Positions 1 to 7,134 are shown, counted from the stretch's first letter. The stretch: 33,708 bases of DNA from Anaerolineaceae bacterium (GCA_003598975.1 QZIJ01000052.1:1-33708), one strand, 5' to 3'. Notes: generated from the letters alone by a model not told the origin. Made by a program: numbers and translations.

Positions 1-2
1 CA

Positions 3-263
3 AAACAAGCGGGAGTCCCCATCCAGCAAACGCGAGTCGGCACGATGTTCACGACATTCTTTAGCGAGACCAAGCCCGTCGGCTGGAACACGGTCAAGGC
101 GGCGGACAAAGCGCAGTTCGGGAAATTCTTCCAGAAGATGTTGGAGAACGGAGTCTATCTCGCGCCTTCGCAGTTCGAGGCGGGATTTATTTCGATGATG
201 CACACGGAAGCTATCGTCGAAAAAACTCTTGATGCAGTTACGGAGGCTTTCCGCACATGGTAA
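3..263 (+). CDS. hemL: Glutamate-1-semialdehyde 2,1-aminomutase, C-terminal part (5' truncated by window)
   Basis: The open frame enters from the left edge and ends with TAA at 261-263. The 86 visible residues match the C-terminal end of glutamate-1-semialdehyde aminomutase: an AGVPIQQTRVGTMFT stretch, then a KAADKAQFGKFFQKMLENGV helix and YLAPSQFEAGFIS, then a last helix with HTEAIVEKTLDA. The enzyme is a cytoplasmic PLP protein that makes 5-aminolevulinate for tetrapyrrole synthesis. The PLP lysine lies outside the window. The stop overlaps the start of the next gene. A second, broken copy of this same C-terminal segment lies at 10435-10542. Family assignment is from recognised motifs. Confidence 0.88.
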   Translation, partial: KQAGVPIQQTRVGTMFTTFFSETKPVGWNTVKAADKAQFGKFFQKMLENGVYLAPSQFEAGFISMMHTEAIVEKTLDAVTEAFRTW

Positions 264-676
264 CGGATGAGAAGATTTACAACGCCGCCCTGATGCGCTA
301 CCACTTTGGAAATGCACTGATCTGGCTGGGCGTGTTGACGTGGTTGCCATTCATCGTTTTGCGATTCGCGGGTGAAAAACCATCGCTGTTTTGGTATTTG
401 CTGTTTCATTTGCTTGGCGTGATCGGCGGGTCGCGTTTGCGGGCGTATGCGCGCAGAGAGATGGGAATGACCCTGCCGCAAAAGAGCCGCCTGCAAATGC
501 TTGGCCATGGGCTGGTGTTCGCGGGCATTCTGGTTTGGGCGCCGTATTTTTATATGAAGTTCGTTGCGCAACAACCTGTGGAGGCGATGGATTACCTGCC
601 GTATCATCTCACCGGGGTTTTGAGCGGGATTGGACTTTTAATGTTGAATTATCTGTTCGGTCGGTGGAAAAAATGA
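257..676 (+). CDS. Small integral membrane protein with an internal duplication
   Basis: This 139-residue protein starts at an ATG inside the last codons of hemL (7-nt overlap), so it is probably translationally coupled to it. Four hydrophobic segments are visible at about residues 17-38, 43-60, 83-102 and 113-133. The two halves look like a tandem duplication: a G-x-x-L-x-x-x-G-x-L-x-W-x-P pattern followed by a YLLFHLLGVIGG segment recurs as a GHGLVFAGILVWAP segment followed by YLPYHLTGVLSG. I do not recognise a family and propose no function. Its frame is open over its full length and its composition matches its neighbours, which supports a real gene. The link to heme synthesis rests only on the overlap. 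Confidence 0.75.
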   Translation: MVTDEKIYNAALMRYHFGNALIWLGVLTWLPFIVLRFAGEKPSLFWYLLFHLLGVIGGSRLRAYARREMGMTLPQKSRLQMLGHGLVFAGILVWAPYFYMKFVAQQPVEAMDYLPYHLTGVLSGIGLLMLNYLFGRWKK

Positions 677-755
677 GAGCTTGGGATTTGATCATGAGCA
701 ACACCTTCAAAACCACTTTTCTATCCCTTATTGAGCACAAGTAATCTGTTCGATT

Positions 756-931
756 GTGCTTTGTAAACTGGACGAAACCAGCGAAGCGTTCATGCGCTCG
801 GCAATGAATCAGATGAATCTGTCGGCGCGGCATATCACCGAATCTAAAAACTCGCGCGCACGATTGCGGACCTAGGCGGGAGCGACATCATCCAGCAGGC
901 GCATTTGGCAGAGGCGCTGCACGCTGTGTAG
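756..931 (+). pseudogene. Decayed 3' end of a YifB/ComM (Mg-chelatase-like AAA+) gene
   Basis: The stretch translates in one frame as VLCKLDETSEAFMRSAMN followed by QMNLSAR. After a frame change at about 848-851 it continues as LARTIADLGGSDIIQQAHLAEAL and ends in TAG at 929-931. This is the typical C-terminus of the YifB/ComM family (LSARAY...ARTIADL...HLAEAL). The first frame hits a stop at the CCTAG near 871-875, so the reading frame is broken, and no ATPase domain lies upstream. It is a relic of a deleted gene. The rest of the 677-979 gap shows no further gene. Confidence 0.72.
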
Positions 932-979
932 TCGTCCGAAGTTGATGGCGGGGCAGATAACAGACCAGAGGTTGCGAAT

Positions 980-2179
980 CTATTTCTCCGCCAGATATTG
1001 TCTGATCATCAACGCCGCGGTCGCGCCCTCCCCTGCCGCGGAGGCCGCCTGCTTGGTCGAGCCTGCGCGCACGTCGCCCGCCGCGAACAGGCCAGGGATG
1101 GAGGTCATCAGCGTTTTGTCGGTCACGACCGAACCCCACTGGTCAACATCCGCCTTGCCTTTCGCCAGGTCGCTGTTGGGCGAGAAGCCAACGAATACGA
1201 ACACGCCGTCGTATTGCCACTCCTTGTGTTCGCCCGTGGCGCGATCTTCCACGATCACCGAGTCCAGTTTGCCATTCTTCGCGCGCAGTTCTTTCACGGC
1301 ATGGTTGACCGTCACGGACATATATTCCTTCTCTGCCACCTTTTCCTGCAAAACCTTGCTGGCTTTCACTTCAGGCAGAAACTCGACAATGTCCACGCGG
1401 CTGGCGAATTTGGTCAGGAACAAGCCCTCCTCGAATCCGCTGTTGCCGCCACCCACCACCAACACCTTTTTGCCTTTGTAAAATGCACCGTCGCAGGTGG
1501 CGCAGAAATGGACGTTCGCGCCGATCAATTCTTCCTCGCCTGGGATTCCCATGCGGCGATAGCGCGCGCCCGTGGCGAGCAAAACCGCCCTCGCTCCATA
1601 CTCCGACCCGTCGGCGGTTCGCACGCACAGATATTGGCCGTCCTGCTCGATGGAGACCACGTCCTGCGCCTGCAAAATTTCCGCGCCGAACCTCTGCGCC
1701 TGACGCGTCAAACGCGACGCGAACTCCGCGCCCGAGACGCCCTCGTCAAAGCCTGGGAAGTTGTCCAGCGTCTGCGTGATGCCCGCCTGACCGCCCAATC
1801 CCGCCTTCTCAATGACCAGCGCGTCTAGGCCTTCGCGCGCCAGATAGATGGCAGCGGTCAACCCAGTGGGACCTCCGCCGATGATGATCGCGTCATAAAA
1901 CGTACGTTTGGCGCGGATCTGCATCCCCAGTTTTTCCGCCAGTTGCGCGTTGGACGGCTCGACCAGTACGCTTCCGTCGGGGAACACAATGGTCGGGATG
2001 CTTCTCATGCCCTTGTTGGTCTGTTCGACAAAGGCCATTGCGTCAGAATCCTGGTCAATATCCACGTAATGATAGGGGACGCGCTGTTCGCCGAAGAATT
2101 GCTTGGAGCGTTTGCAGTCGGGGCACCAGCCTGTGCCGTAGAGCGTGATGATTTCAGGAGTCAAGCGGGGATCGCTCAT
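980..2179 (-). CDS. trxB: Glutaredoxin-thioredoxin reductase fusion protein
   Basis: This 399-residue cytoplasmic flavoprotein has two parts. Residues 1-85 are a glutaredoxin/mycoredoxin-like domain with a CPDC active site (C19, C22) and the cis-proline segment SIPTIVFPDGS. Residues 96-399 are a thioredoxin reductase with the FAD motif GGGPTG (101-106), the redox pair CATC (C226, C229), an NADPH-binding GGGNSG motif and a C-terminal FAAGDVR. It probably passes electrons from NADPH through the flavin to the fused glutaredoxin domain. I chose the ATG at 2179 because AAAGGAA lies 9 nt upstream on the minus strand. An earlier in-frame ATG at 2218 lies inside a strong hairpin and is less likely. 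The membrane protein gene upstream is on the same strand. Confidence 0.92.
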   Translation of the reverse strand: MSDPRLTPEIITLYGTGWCPDCKRSKQFFGEQRVPYHYVDIDQDSDAMAFVEQTNKGMRSIPTIVFPDGSVLVEPSNAQLAEKLGMQIRAKRTFYDAIIIGGGPTGLTAAIYLAREGLDALVIEKAGLGGQAGITQTLDNFPGFDEGVSGAEFASRLTRQAQRFGAEILQAQDVVSIEQDGQYLCVRTADGSEYGARAVLLATGARYRRMGIPGEEELIGANVHFCATCDGAFYKGKKVLVVGGGNSGFEEGLFLTKFASRVDIVEFLPEVKASKVLQEKVAEKEYMSVTVNHAVKELRAKNGKLDSVIVEDRATGEHKEWQYDGVFVFVGFSPNSDLAKGKADVDQWGSVVTDKTLMTSIPGLFAAGDVRAGSTKQAASAAGEGATAALMIRQYLAEK

Positions 2180-2202
2180 GGAGAAATTCCTTTCATTGAT
2201 TG

Positions 2203-2233
2203 GCATACAACCTGTCATAGACAGGCTGTATGC
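2203..2233. repeat. 14-bp inverted repeat, 3-nt loop, upstream of the reductase gene
   Basis: The arms at 2203-2216 and 2220-2233 are complementary apart from one G/T pair and flank the loop ATA; the core is CCTGTC-ATA-GACAGG. It lies between the stop of the minus-strand membrane protein gene (2262) and the reductase start (2179). It could be a terminator without a T-run, an operator for the reductase, or an mRNA hairpin in its leader. The sequence alone does not decide. Confidence 0.55.
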
Positions 2234-2261
2234 TGAGGGAGGAGAAGAGGAGAACCGTACG

Positions 2262-2711
2262 TTACAGCGCCGCGTACACCAGCGCTACGACTGCGCCAAA
2301 GACCATGTGACCGACCAGCCCGCCTATGAATGCCATGAGTCCGCCGCCATTGCCAGTCATCCACATGCCCGGGGCTCGCACCGCGCCGCTTTTGATTCCC
2401 GCGTGCATCATGGGGATCATTGCCATCACCACGCCGACGACCAGCCAGTGCACTGCGCCGAAGACCAGCCCGCCCGTCCAGGTTGCCACGCCGATTCCGC
2501 TCGACCAGAGGAAGGCGTAAATCAGGGCGAAGAACACGCCCATCATCAGGTGCATCATCCAGCCAAGCGCCTGATTCGGTTTGCCGAACATCGAACCGAG
2601 CAGGCTGACAATATCCATTTTCGGCATTCCCATTTTGGGCGCCATCATCAAGATCACGGTGAAGACGATGGTTCCGACAATACCTGCGACAACTGCATTT
2701 AGAATGTTCAT
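2262..2711 (-). CDS. Four-helix membrane protein (DUF6789-like)
   Basis: This 149-residue, Met- and Gly-rich membrane protein has about four hydrophobic segments (residues 4-24, 47-66, 72-95 and 124-147). The start MNILNAVVAG is chosen because CAGGAGAC lies just upstream of the ATG at 2711; the longer frame adds a non-homologous hydrophilic stretch. The pattern of short Met-rich helices with a MMHLMMGVFFALIYAF segment resembles the DUF6789 family of small bacterial membrane proteins, whose function is unknown. It is followed by the thioredoxin reductase fusion on the same strand. The family link is from pattern recognition only. Confidence 0.72.
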   Translation of the reverse strand: MNILNAVVAGIVGTIVFTVILMMAPKMGMPKMDIVSLLGSMFGKPNQALGWMMHLMMGVFFALIYAFLWSSGIGVATWTGGLVFGAVHWLVVGVVMAMIPMMHAGIKSGAVRAPGMWMTGNGGGLMAFIGGLVGHMVFGAVVALVYAAL

Positions 2712-2874
2712 TTTTGTCTCCTGTTGAATTTGGTTGTATACCCACCTGATATTAATCCGCTGATTTCTCTTACCCGTTTTTAACGGCAAACAAAAACGAA
2801 AGCCGTCACCCAATAACAAATTGGATGGCGGCTGTTTAGATGATGCTTCAATCAATGGTAGTCAACCCGGTTCC

Positions 2875-3183
2875 TCAAGTGGCACTTTGCACAATGCTTT
2901 CCAATATCTTATATTCTTCCCTGCAATCTTCGCACATATCCAAATGCTGTTGGATCAACGGCATCAATTGACTGACATCCTCTCCCCGCGCGGCCATTTC
3001 GACAAACTGATCGAGAACGGCAAATACCTCATCGCAGGTTAATTCGACCTCCTGTGTGTTGGCGAGCATCGCCATCACTTTTTGCATCTTCTCGGATTTG
3101 TCGGCTGGTATTTTATTTTGGGGAGAGGCAGGGCTTTGCTTTTTGAAGGCAAAAAGCCGCTGGATGATTTGCTTGAATTTCAT
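2875..3183 (-). CDS. Zinc-finger anti-sigma factor-like protein
   Basis: This 102-residue soluble protein has a C-terminal zf-HC2 pattern: C50 in ELTCDEV, then HLDMCEDC with H80, C84 and C87. That is the zinc-binding signature of anti-sigma factors that hold an ECF sigma factor. No transmembrane helix is visible, so it would be a cytoplasmic anti-sigma factor or sensor. The N-terminus is basic (KFKQIIQRLFAFKK). It starts 43 nt downstream of the sigma factor gene on the same strand, with AAGGAA before its ATG, which fits a sigma/anti-sigma pair. Partner binding is inferred from context. Confidence 0.82.
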   Translation of the reverse strand: MKFKQIIQRLFAFKKQSPASPQNKIPADKSEKMQKVMAMLANTQEVELTCDEVFAVLDQFVEMAARGEDVSQLMPLIQQHLDMCEDCREEYKILESIVQSAT

Positions 3184-3226
3184 GGTGATTTCCTTCTACG
3201 AACGGATATTAATCTCGTCCAATCTC

Positions 3227-3868
3227 TTACTTGCCAGACTGCTCGAATACGGATAATACTTCCCGCGGCGTCAGTCCTTCTTTTTCCAGGCGTTTTTTGA
3301 GCCGCAAGCGGGCGTCATGCATTAATTTATACAAGGTATTCCGATTCGTTCCCAGTCTCTGAGCGGCTTCCTCCAGTGGGAATCCTTCCATGATCGCTGT
3401 CATTGCCATGCGTTGTTTCTCGGTCAACTCTTCCATGATGATGCGGTTGACGCGTTTCATCATTTCGGCGCGAGAGACCTGCTCTTCGGGGCTGGCTTGG
3501 CTGTCGGGCAGTTCCCGATACGACGCGTCGCCTTCATCGTTCATCTCCATTTCAGGAAGTGGCACTTCCCGCCAGCGAACACGGCGCAATTCTGTCAGCG
3601 CGGCGCGCACAGCGATCTTGTGCGCCCAGGTGGTGAACTGACTGCGCCCCTCGAAGGTGTCCAGGTATTCCAGCACGCGCATCAGCGTTTCCTGAACCAC
3701 TTCCTCGGTCAGCGCTTCAGACTCGGGACTGTTTGGTGCAATCCTGCCAGCAATGGCGTAGGGCAGTCCGCGCAAAATGATGGCGCGCAAATCCTCCAGC
3801 GCCTGCGCCTGCTGATCCCCGCCCGCGCGAAGGTCTGCAACCCATTCTTCGTTGGTTCGTTTGTCCAT
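3227..3868 (-). CDS. RNA polymerase sigma-70 family (ECF-type) sigma factor
   Basis: The product is 213 residues from the ATG at 3868. Region 2 is visible in the ETLMRVLEYLDTFEGRSQFT segment followed by TTWAHKIAVRAALTELRR (-10 recognition). Region 4 is visible in KQRMAMTAIMEGFPLEEAAQ followed by RLGTNRNTLYKLMHDARLRL (helix-turn-helix for the -35). The linker is acidic. It would direct RNA polymerase to stress or envelope promoters under control of the adjacent zf-HC2 protein. Translation may instead start at 3916, adding 16 residues. I prefer 3868 because a TATAAT ends 6 nt before it and neither ATG has a clear ribosome binding site. Confidence 0.88.
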   Translation of the reverse strand: MDKRTNEEWVADLRAGGDQQAQALEDLRAIILRGLPYAIAGRIAPNSPESEALTEEVVQETLMRVLEYLDTFEGRSQFTTWAHKIAVRAALTELRRVRWREVPLPEMEMNDEGDASYRELPDSQASPEEQVSRAEMMKRVNRIIMEELTEKQRMAMTAIMEGFPLEEAAQRLGTNRNTLYKLMHDARLRLKKRLEKEGLTPREVLSVFEQSGK

Positions 3869-3874
3869 GTTTCG

Positions 3875-3880
3875 ATTATA
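3875..3880 (-). promoter_or_regulatory. -10 element TATAAT for a probably leaderless sigma factor mRNA
   Basis: On the minus strand the sequence reads TTATAATCGAAACATG. A consensus TATAAT ends 6 nt before the ATG at 3868, so transcription would begin at or next to the start codon. No good -35 is visible at 16-18 nt spacing. Confidence 0.5.
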
Positions 3881-3932
3881 AGGCAGGGTAAGTGTTTCGG
3901 CTTGAATTGTATTCATCCGTTGGGAGCATCAA

Positions 3933-4082
3933 ATGATCCCCTCCCTCACCGCCTCCCAAATGACCGAAGTAGACCGCGCCATAATCGAAGACTATCACAT
4001 CGAATTGATCCAGATGATGGAATTGCGAATTGGAAATGGAATCAACAGCCGCGTGTTCTCATGCGGCTGGTTTTTGTTCTGA
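3933..4082 (+). pseudogene. Remnant of an NAD(P)H-hydrate epimerase (NnrE/YjeF) 5' end
   Basis: The frame opens MIPSLTASQMTEVDRAIIED and continues YHIELIQMME. This is the recognisable N-terminus of NAD(P)HX epimerase (LTAxQMxxVDRxxIEExGIxLxQMMENAG). Homology stops at about 4022, where MENAGR would follow, and the rest (LRIGNG...) is unrelated. It stops at 4080-4082. The catalytic core is absent, so this is a relic left by a deletion. It lies divergent to the sigma gene in a 495-nt stretch without an intact gene. Confidence 0.68.
4047..4077 (+). terminator. Hairpin with T-rich tail
   Basis: AGCCGC (4047-4052) and GCGGCT (4063-4068) form a 6-bp stem with a 10-nt loop, followed by GGTTTTTGTTCT. 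This suits an intrinsic terminator at the end of the nnrE remnant. Confidence 0.45.
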
Positions 4083-4089
4083 CGAATAA

Positions 4090-4188
4090 CCTGCGGCGCT
4101 CTTGGACGCGGGGGTGGCTTTCACGTGGTTTGTGATGCTGCCCACTGCCATTCCCTTCCTGGCGAATTTCGTTTTCCGCCTCACCTGA
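4090..4188 (+). pseudogene. Possible C-terminal remnant of a membrane protein
   Basis: Between stop codons at 4087 and 4186 the frame encodes 32 hydrophobic residues: PAALLDAGVAFTWFVMLPT followed by AIPFLANFVFRLT. It reads like the last transmembrane helix of a protein. No start codon with a ribosome binding site is visible, and I cannot name a family. The end overlaps a CCTCACC/GGTGAGG hairpin (4179-4198). It may be coincidence. Confidence 0.25.
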
Positions 4189-4280
4189 CTGGGTGAGGTG
4201 ATAGAATACCCCATGTAGTGATGTAATTCACGAGAACTTGCTGTATCATCAAAACGGATTGAAGATAAACCACTCCGATC

Positions 4281-4411
4281 CCCTTCTGCCTGTCGCCGCA
4301 AGCCACGGCAGGGGGGACGACTCTCCCAAAGAGTAAGGGTCTTCCTGGAAACGGGAAGGCCTCCCGAAGTCCCGTTTGCTGCGGGACGGACTTGGAAAGG
4401 AGCCCGAGGCT
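4281..4411 (+). promoter_or_regulatory. Structured leader, candidate riboswitch, upstream of the ECF operon
   Basis: This non-coding stretch can fold into a chain of hairpins. These are a 10-bp stem at 4281-4290 with 4307-4316, ACTCT/AGAGT at 4320-4324 with 4330-4334, and CTTCCTG-GAAA-CGGGAAG at 4341-4358 with a GNRA tetraloop. Two competing pairings follow: AAGTCC (4367-4372) with GGACTT (4388-4393), or GTCCCG (4369-4374) with CGGGAC (4382-4387). An AGCC-CGA-GGCT hairpin (4401-4411) touches the start codon at 4412 and the AAAGGAG ribosome binding site. Fragments recall cobalamin riboswitches (GTAAGGG, GGGAAGGCC, GAGCCCGA) and Moco leaders (GCCTCCCG, TGGAAAGG), but neither consensus is complete. 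The class is unresolved. The likely role is control of transporter operon translation by a ligand. Confidence 0.55.
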
Positions 4412-4966
4412 ATGCTGCATTCTGTCAACTCGCCTGGCGCTCTCGCGGCGAGTTTTGCTTTCCCGAGAGATCTCGAACCTGGAGTGACGCTGGTCACTGG
4501 ACCGCGCGGCGCGGGCAAATCCCTGTGGTGCATGGGATTTGCCAAACACGCGCGCGTTCTTGGTTTGGATGTGCGCGGGTTGGCCTCTCCCGCCGTGATG
4601 GACGGGGATCAGAAGATCGGCATCGATCTGCTGGACCTCGCCAGCGGGGAACGCCGTCGTCTGGCATATCGCAGGGGCGAGACGGGGGGCGACCTCGCCA
4701 TGACCGATTGGCAGATGGTGGCAGAGACATTGAAGTGGGGAAATGCATTGCTCGAACGCGTCAAATCTTGCAACCTTTTCATTCTGGACGAACTCGGCCC
4801 GCTCGAATTCCAGAACGGAGTCGGTCTGACGGCTGGCCTTCGTTTCGTGGACGAACACCGCACCCTGCCTTCCTTTGTGGTGGTTCGCCCCTCCCTGCTC
4901 GACGCGGCCCGTCAGCGCTGGCCGTGGTCCATCCTCCTTGAACTCAGCGCAGATCCCTCCGCATGA
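4412..4966 (+). CDS. THEP1-type nucleoside-triphosphatase (P-loop NTPase)
   Basis: The 184-residue product starts at the ATG at 4412, with AAAGGAG 9 nt upstream; an in-frame ATG at 4376 lies in the folded leader. Near the N-terminus VTLVTGPRGAGKS is a Walker A motif. SPAVMDGDQKIGIDLLDLAS and the following GERRRLAYR match the THEP1 pattern in which a conserved G-x-x-x-G-F/I-D segment precedes a D-L-x-x-G-E-R motif. NLFILDELGPLEF is the Walker B region. THEP1 proteins hydrolyse NTPs and their biological role is not settled. As the first gene of an ECF transporter operon, it may process the imported compound or a cofactor. It is separated from the ATPase gene by 19 nt. Confidence 0.75.
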   Translation: MLHSVNSPGALAASFAFPRDLEPGVTLVTGPRGAGKSLWCMGFAKHARVLGLDVRGLASPAVMDGDQKIGIDLLDLASGERRRLAYRRGETGGDLAMTDWQMVAETLKWGNALLERVKSCNLFILDELGPLEFQNGVGLTAGLRFVDEHRTLPSFVVVRPSLLDAARQRWPWSILLELSADPSA

Positions 4967-4985
4967 ATTCACCCTTCATCCTTCC

Positions 4986-6470
4986 ATGATCCGCGTCCGC
5001 AATCTCAACGTTTCCTACGGGACCACTCTTGCCTTGCAAAACGTCTCCTTCGATGTGAGGGCGGGCGAATGCCTGGTTATCACGGGACTCTCGGGTTGCG
5101 GCAAGTCCACGCTGGCGCGCGTGCTGATGGGTATCATCCCCAACGCCATCTCCGCCAAAGTGGACGGTTCCGTGACGGTGGCGGATATGGATGTGCTCCA
5201 CAGCCAAACCGCGGATGTAGCCAGGCGCGTTGGCGCGGTTTTCCAGAATCCACGTTCGCATCTCTTCCACCTGCGCGTGGATGATGAGATCGCCTTCGGC
5301 CCGCGCAACCTCGGACTGCCCGAAGTGGAAATCGCGTCCCGCGTCAACTGGGCATTGGAAGCGGTCGGCCTCTCCGACCTGCGCACCCACAAACCTGCCG
5401 CGCTCTCAGGCGGACAGATCCAGCGCGTGGCCATCGCCGCCGCCCTCGCCATGCGTCCCGACGTGCTCGTGCTGGACGAACCCACCGCCTCACTCGATGT
5501 CTCTGGCACGCAAAGTATTGTCCACGCGCTGGAAAATCTTAAAAAAGAATTCGGCCTGACGATCATCCTCATCGAGCATCGTCTCGCCGAAGTGCGCCGC
5601 ATCGCGGACAACGTGCTTGTCCTCCATGAAGGCCAAACCGTCGCACACGGCGGCTTCGAGAAGATACTCAGTGACCACGACTTCTTGCGCGCGTACGGCC
5701 TGCGCCGCCCCACGATGGAGTCGCTCAGCAACTGGTCGAGCCTGCTCACACCCAACGGCCATCATCCCGAGGACGTTCGACCATTGCTCGACATGCAAAG
5801 CCTGAGCGCGGGCTATGACGGTCATGCCATCATCCGCGACATCAATCTTCAAATTTTCCCCGGCGAGTTCATGGCGCTGGTTGGTGACAATGGCACGGGC
5901 AAGTCCACGCTGGCGCTGGCGGCCGCGGGTTTGCTCAAACCACTGACGGGAAAAATACTCGTGCGCGGCACCTCCAACCCGCGCCCTGGCCTCGACATTG
6001 CCCTGCTTTTCCAAAATCCCGCCGACCAACTCTTCACCGATTCCGTGGATGAAGAAATTTCGTTCGGCCCGTGCAACTACAAAAACTTCCAGCCCGACAT
6101 TCACGAACAAACCCTTGCCAGCGCCGACCTCCAGCATCTGCGCGCCCGCCGTCCGTTCTCGCTTTCCATTGGCCAGCAACAGCGCACTGCCCTCGCCTCA
6201 TGCCTCGCCCTGCGTCCCGCGCTCGTCATCCTTGACGAACCCACCCTTGGGCAGGACTGGCGCCACCTGCAACAACTCATGGATTACCTGACTCACCTCA
6301 ACCAGCAGGGAACGGCCATCCTGCTCATCACCCACGATTACAAACTGGTGCATCGCTATGCGCGCCGCGTTGTTCTGATGGACGAAGGCCGCCTCATTCT
6401 CGACGGGAAAATTGATCCCGCTTCGATGAACCGTGTCCACGCTGAGGAAACCCTCCATGCCGCATCCTGA
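4986..6470 (+). CDS. ECF transporter energizing subunit, two fused ABC ATPase domains
   Basis: The product has 494 residues, about twice one ABC ATPase domain. Domain 1 has Walker A GLSGCGKST (34-42), signature LSGGQIQRVA and Walker B VLVLDEPTASLD. Domain 2 has Walker A GDNGTGKST (about 299-307), signature LSIGQQQRTA and Walker B LVILDEPTLGQD. This equals EcfA plus EcfA' in one chain, as in YkoD-type proteins. It would sit on the cytoplasmic face and drive the T subunit encoded at 8219. The start MIRVRNLNVSYG is chosen by homology; a longer frame from 4875 reads into the preceding gene. The signature of domain 2 has Ile in place of the usual Gly (LSIGQ). Its 3' end overlaps the methyltransferase gene. 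Confidence 0.9.
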   Translation: MIRVRNLNVSYGTTLALQNVSFDVRAGECLVITGLSGCGKSTLARVLMGIIPNAISAKVDGSVTVADMDVLHSQTADVARRVGAVFQNPRSHLFHLRVDDEIAFGPRNLGLPEVEIASRVNWALEAVGLSDLRTHKPAALSGGQIQRVAIAAALAMRPDVLVLDEPTASLDVSGTQSIVHALENLKKEFGLTIILIEHRLAEVRRIADNVLVLHEGQTVAHGGFEKILSDHDFLRAYGLRRPTMESLSNWSSLLTPNGHHPEDVRPLLDMQSLSAGYDGHAIIRDINLQIFPGEFMALVGDNGTGKSTLALAAAGLLKPLTGKILVRGTSNPRPGLDIALLFQNPADQLFTDSVDEEISFGPCNYKNFQPDIHEQTLASADLQHLRARRPFSLSIGQQQRTALASCLALRPALVILDEPTLGQDWRHLQQLMDYLTHLNQQGTAILLITHDYKLVHRYARRVVLMDEGRLILDGKIDPASMNRVHAEETLHAAS

Positions 6471-7038
6471 CGCCCTGCGCTGGGATGAACGCTACTCGCG
6501 CGAAACCGAGCGTTTCGCCCTGCGCGCCCCGCGCCATTTGCTGACCTCCCATCTGGACCTGTTGCCCCCAAACGGACTCATCCTCGACGCGGCCTGCGGC
6601 ACCACCTCCACGGGACGTTATCTCGCCGCACATGGGTGGCGGGTAATCGCCCTCGACGTGTCAAACGCGGCTTTGCGCCTCGCCCGCCAAAAAGTTAAGA
6701 AAGATGCGAGTCCCGTCTCGTTCGCGGTCATGGACATGGTCAATCCGTGGTTGCCCGAATCTCATTTCGACGTCATCCTGAATTTTTATTTTCTGTCGCG
6801 CCCGATCATCCCCACCTATCGTCAGGCGCTCAAACCTGGCGGACTGCTGTTCTTTGAAACATATTTGCGCGAGCCTCATGCCAATGCCGAGCGTTATCTG
6901 GAATCGCAGGAACTGCGGCGCTTTTTCGATGACTGGGATATTCTCCATTACATCGAAGTTGAGCGGCTGGTGCGCGCTCGCAGTGGTTATGAAGAGTCGC
7001 GCTGGACGGCGCAGTTGATCGCTCGCAAGCCAAAATGA
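6457..7038 (+). CDS. Class I SAM-dependent methyltransferase
   Basis: This 193-residue cytoplasmic enzyme has the SAM-binding motif I as ILDAACGTTSTGRYLAAHG, motif II IALDVSNAAL and the motif III region FDVILNFYFLSRPII. It resembles TehB-like or UbiE-like small methyltransferases. The ATG at 6457 overlaps the ATPase gene by 14 nt, with GAGGAAA upstream, which indicates co-translation. An earlier in-frame ATG at 6433 is possible but has no ribosome binding site. Its substrate is unknown. Its place inside an ECF transporter operon suggests it modifies the imported molecule or a product made from it. That is inference. Confidence 0.82.
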   Translation: MPHPDALRWDERYSRETERFALRAPRHLLTSHLDLLPPNGLILDAACGTTSTGRYLAAHGWRVIALDVSNAALRLARQKVKKDASPVSFAVMDMVNPWLPESHFDVILNFYFLSRPIIPTYRQALKPGGLLFFETYLREPHANAERYLESQELRRFFDDWDILHYIEVERLVRARSGYEESRWTAQLIARKPK

Positions 7039-7051
7039 TTTTTATGCCTTC

Positions 7052-7118
7052 CGTCATTGTGAGCGGAGCGAAGTAATCCCCTCGATTTGTGGATTGCTTC
7101 CCGAAGGTCGCAATGACG
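7052..7118. repeat. Imperfect inverted repeat (REP-like) between operon genes
   Basis: CGTCATTGTGAGCGGAGCGA (from 7052) followed by AGTAATCC is partly mirrored by GGATTGCTTCCCGAAGG followed by TCGCAATGACG (to 7118). Such CGTCATTGCGAGC...GCAATGACG palindromes are scattered in intergenic DNA of many bacteria. Here it lies inside the ECF operon, between methyltransferase and S component, and could act as an mRNA stabiliser or attenuator. Confidence 0.7.
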
Positions 7119-7134
7119 ACAAAAAAGGAGAACC

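Noticed and set aside
155-607. Long open frames on the minus strand opposite the membrane protein, and similar long antisense frames across the window
   Set aside because: They arise from GC-rich codon bias of the real genes. They have low-complexity Arg/His-rich products, no ribosome binding sites and no recognisable domains.
4059-4301. 80-residue minus-strand frame over the leader region
   Set aside because: It runs against the folded leader and the membrane-protein-like remnant, has no ribosome binding site and shows no domain.
4281-4411. Thiamine pyrophosphate riboswitch, suggested by the YkoDEC-like transporter
   Set aside because: I found no CTGAGA core or the second conserved TPP motif. 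Naming a cobalamin or Moco class would also go beyond the sequence.
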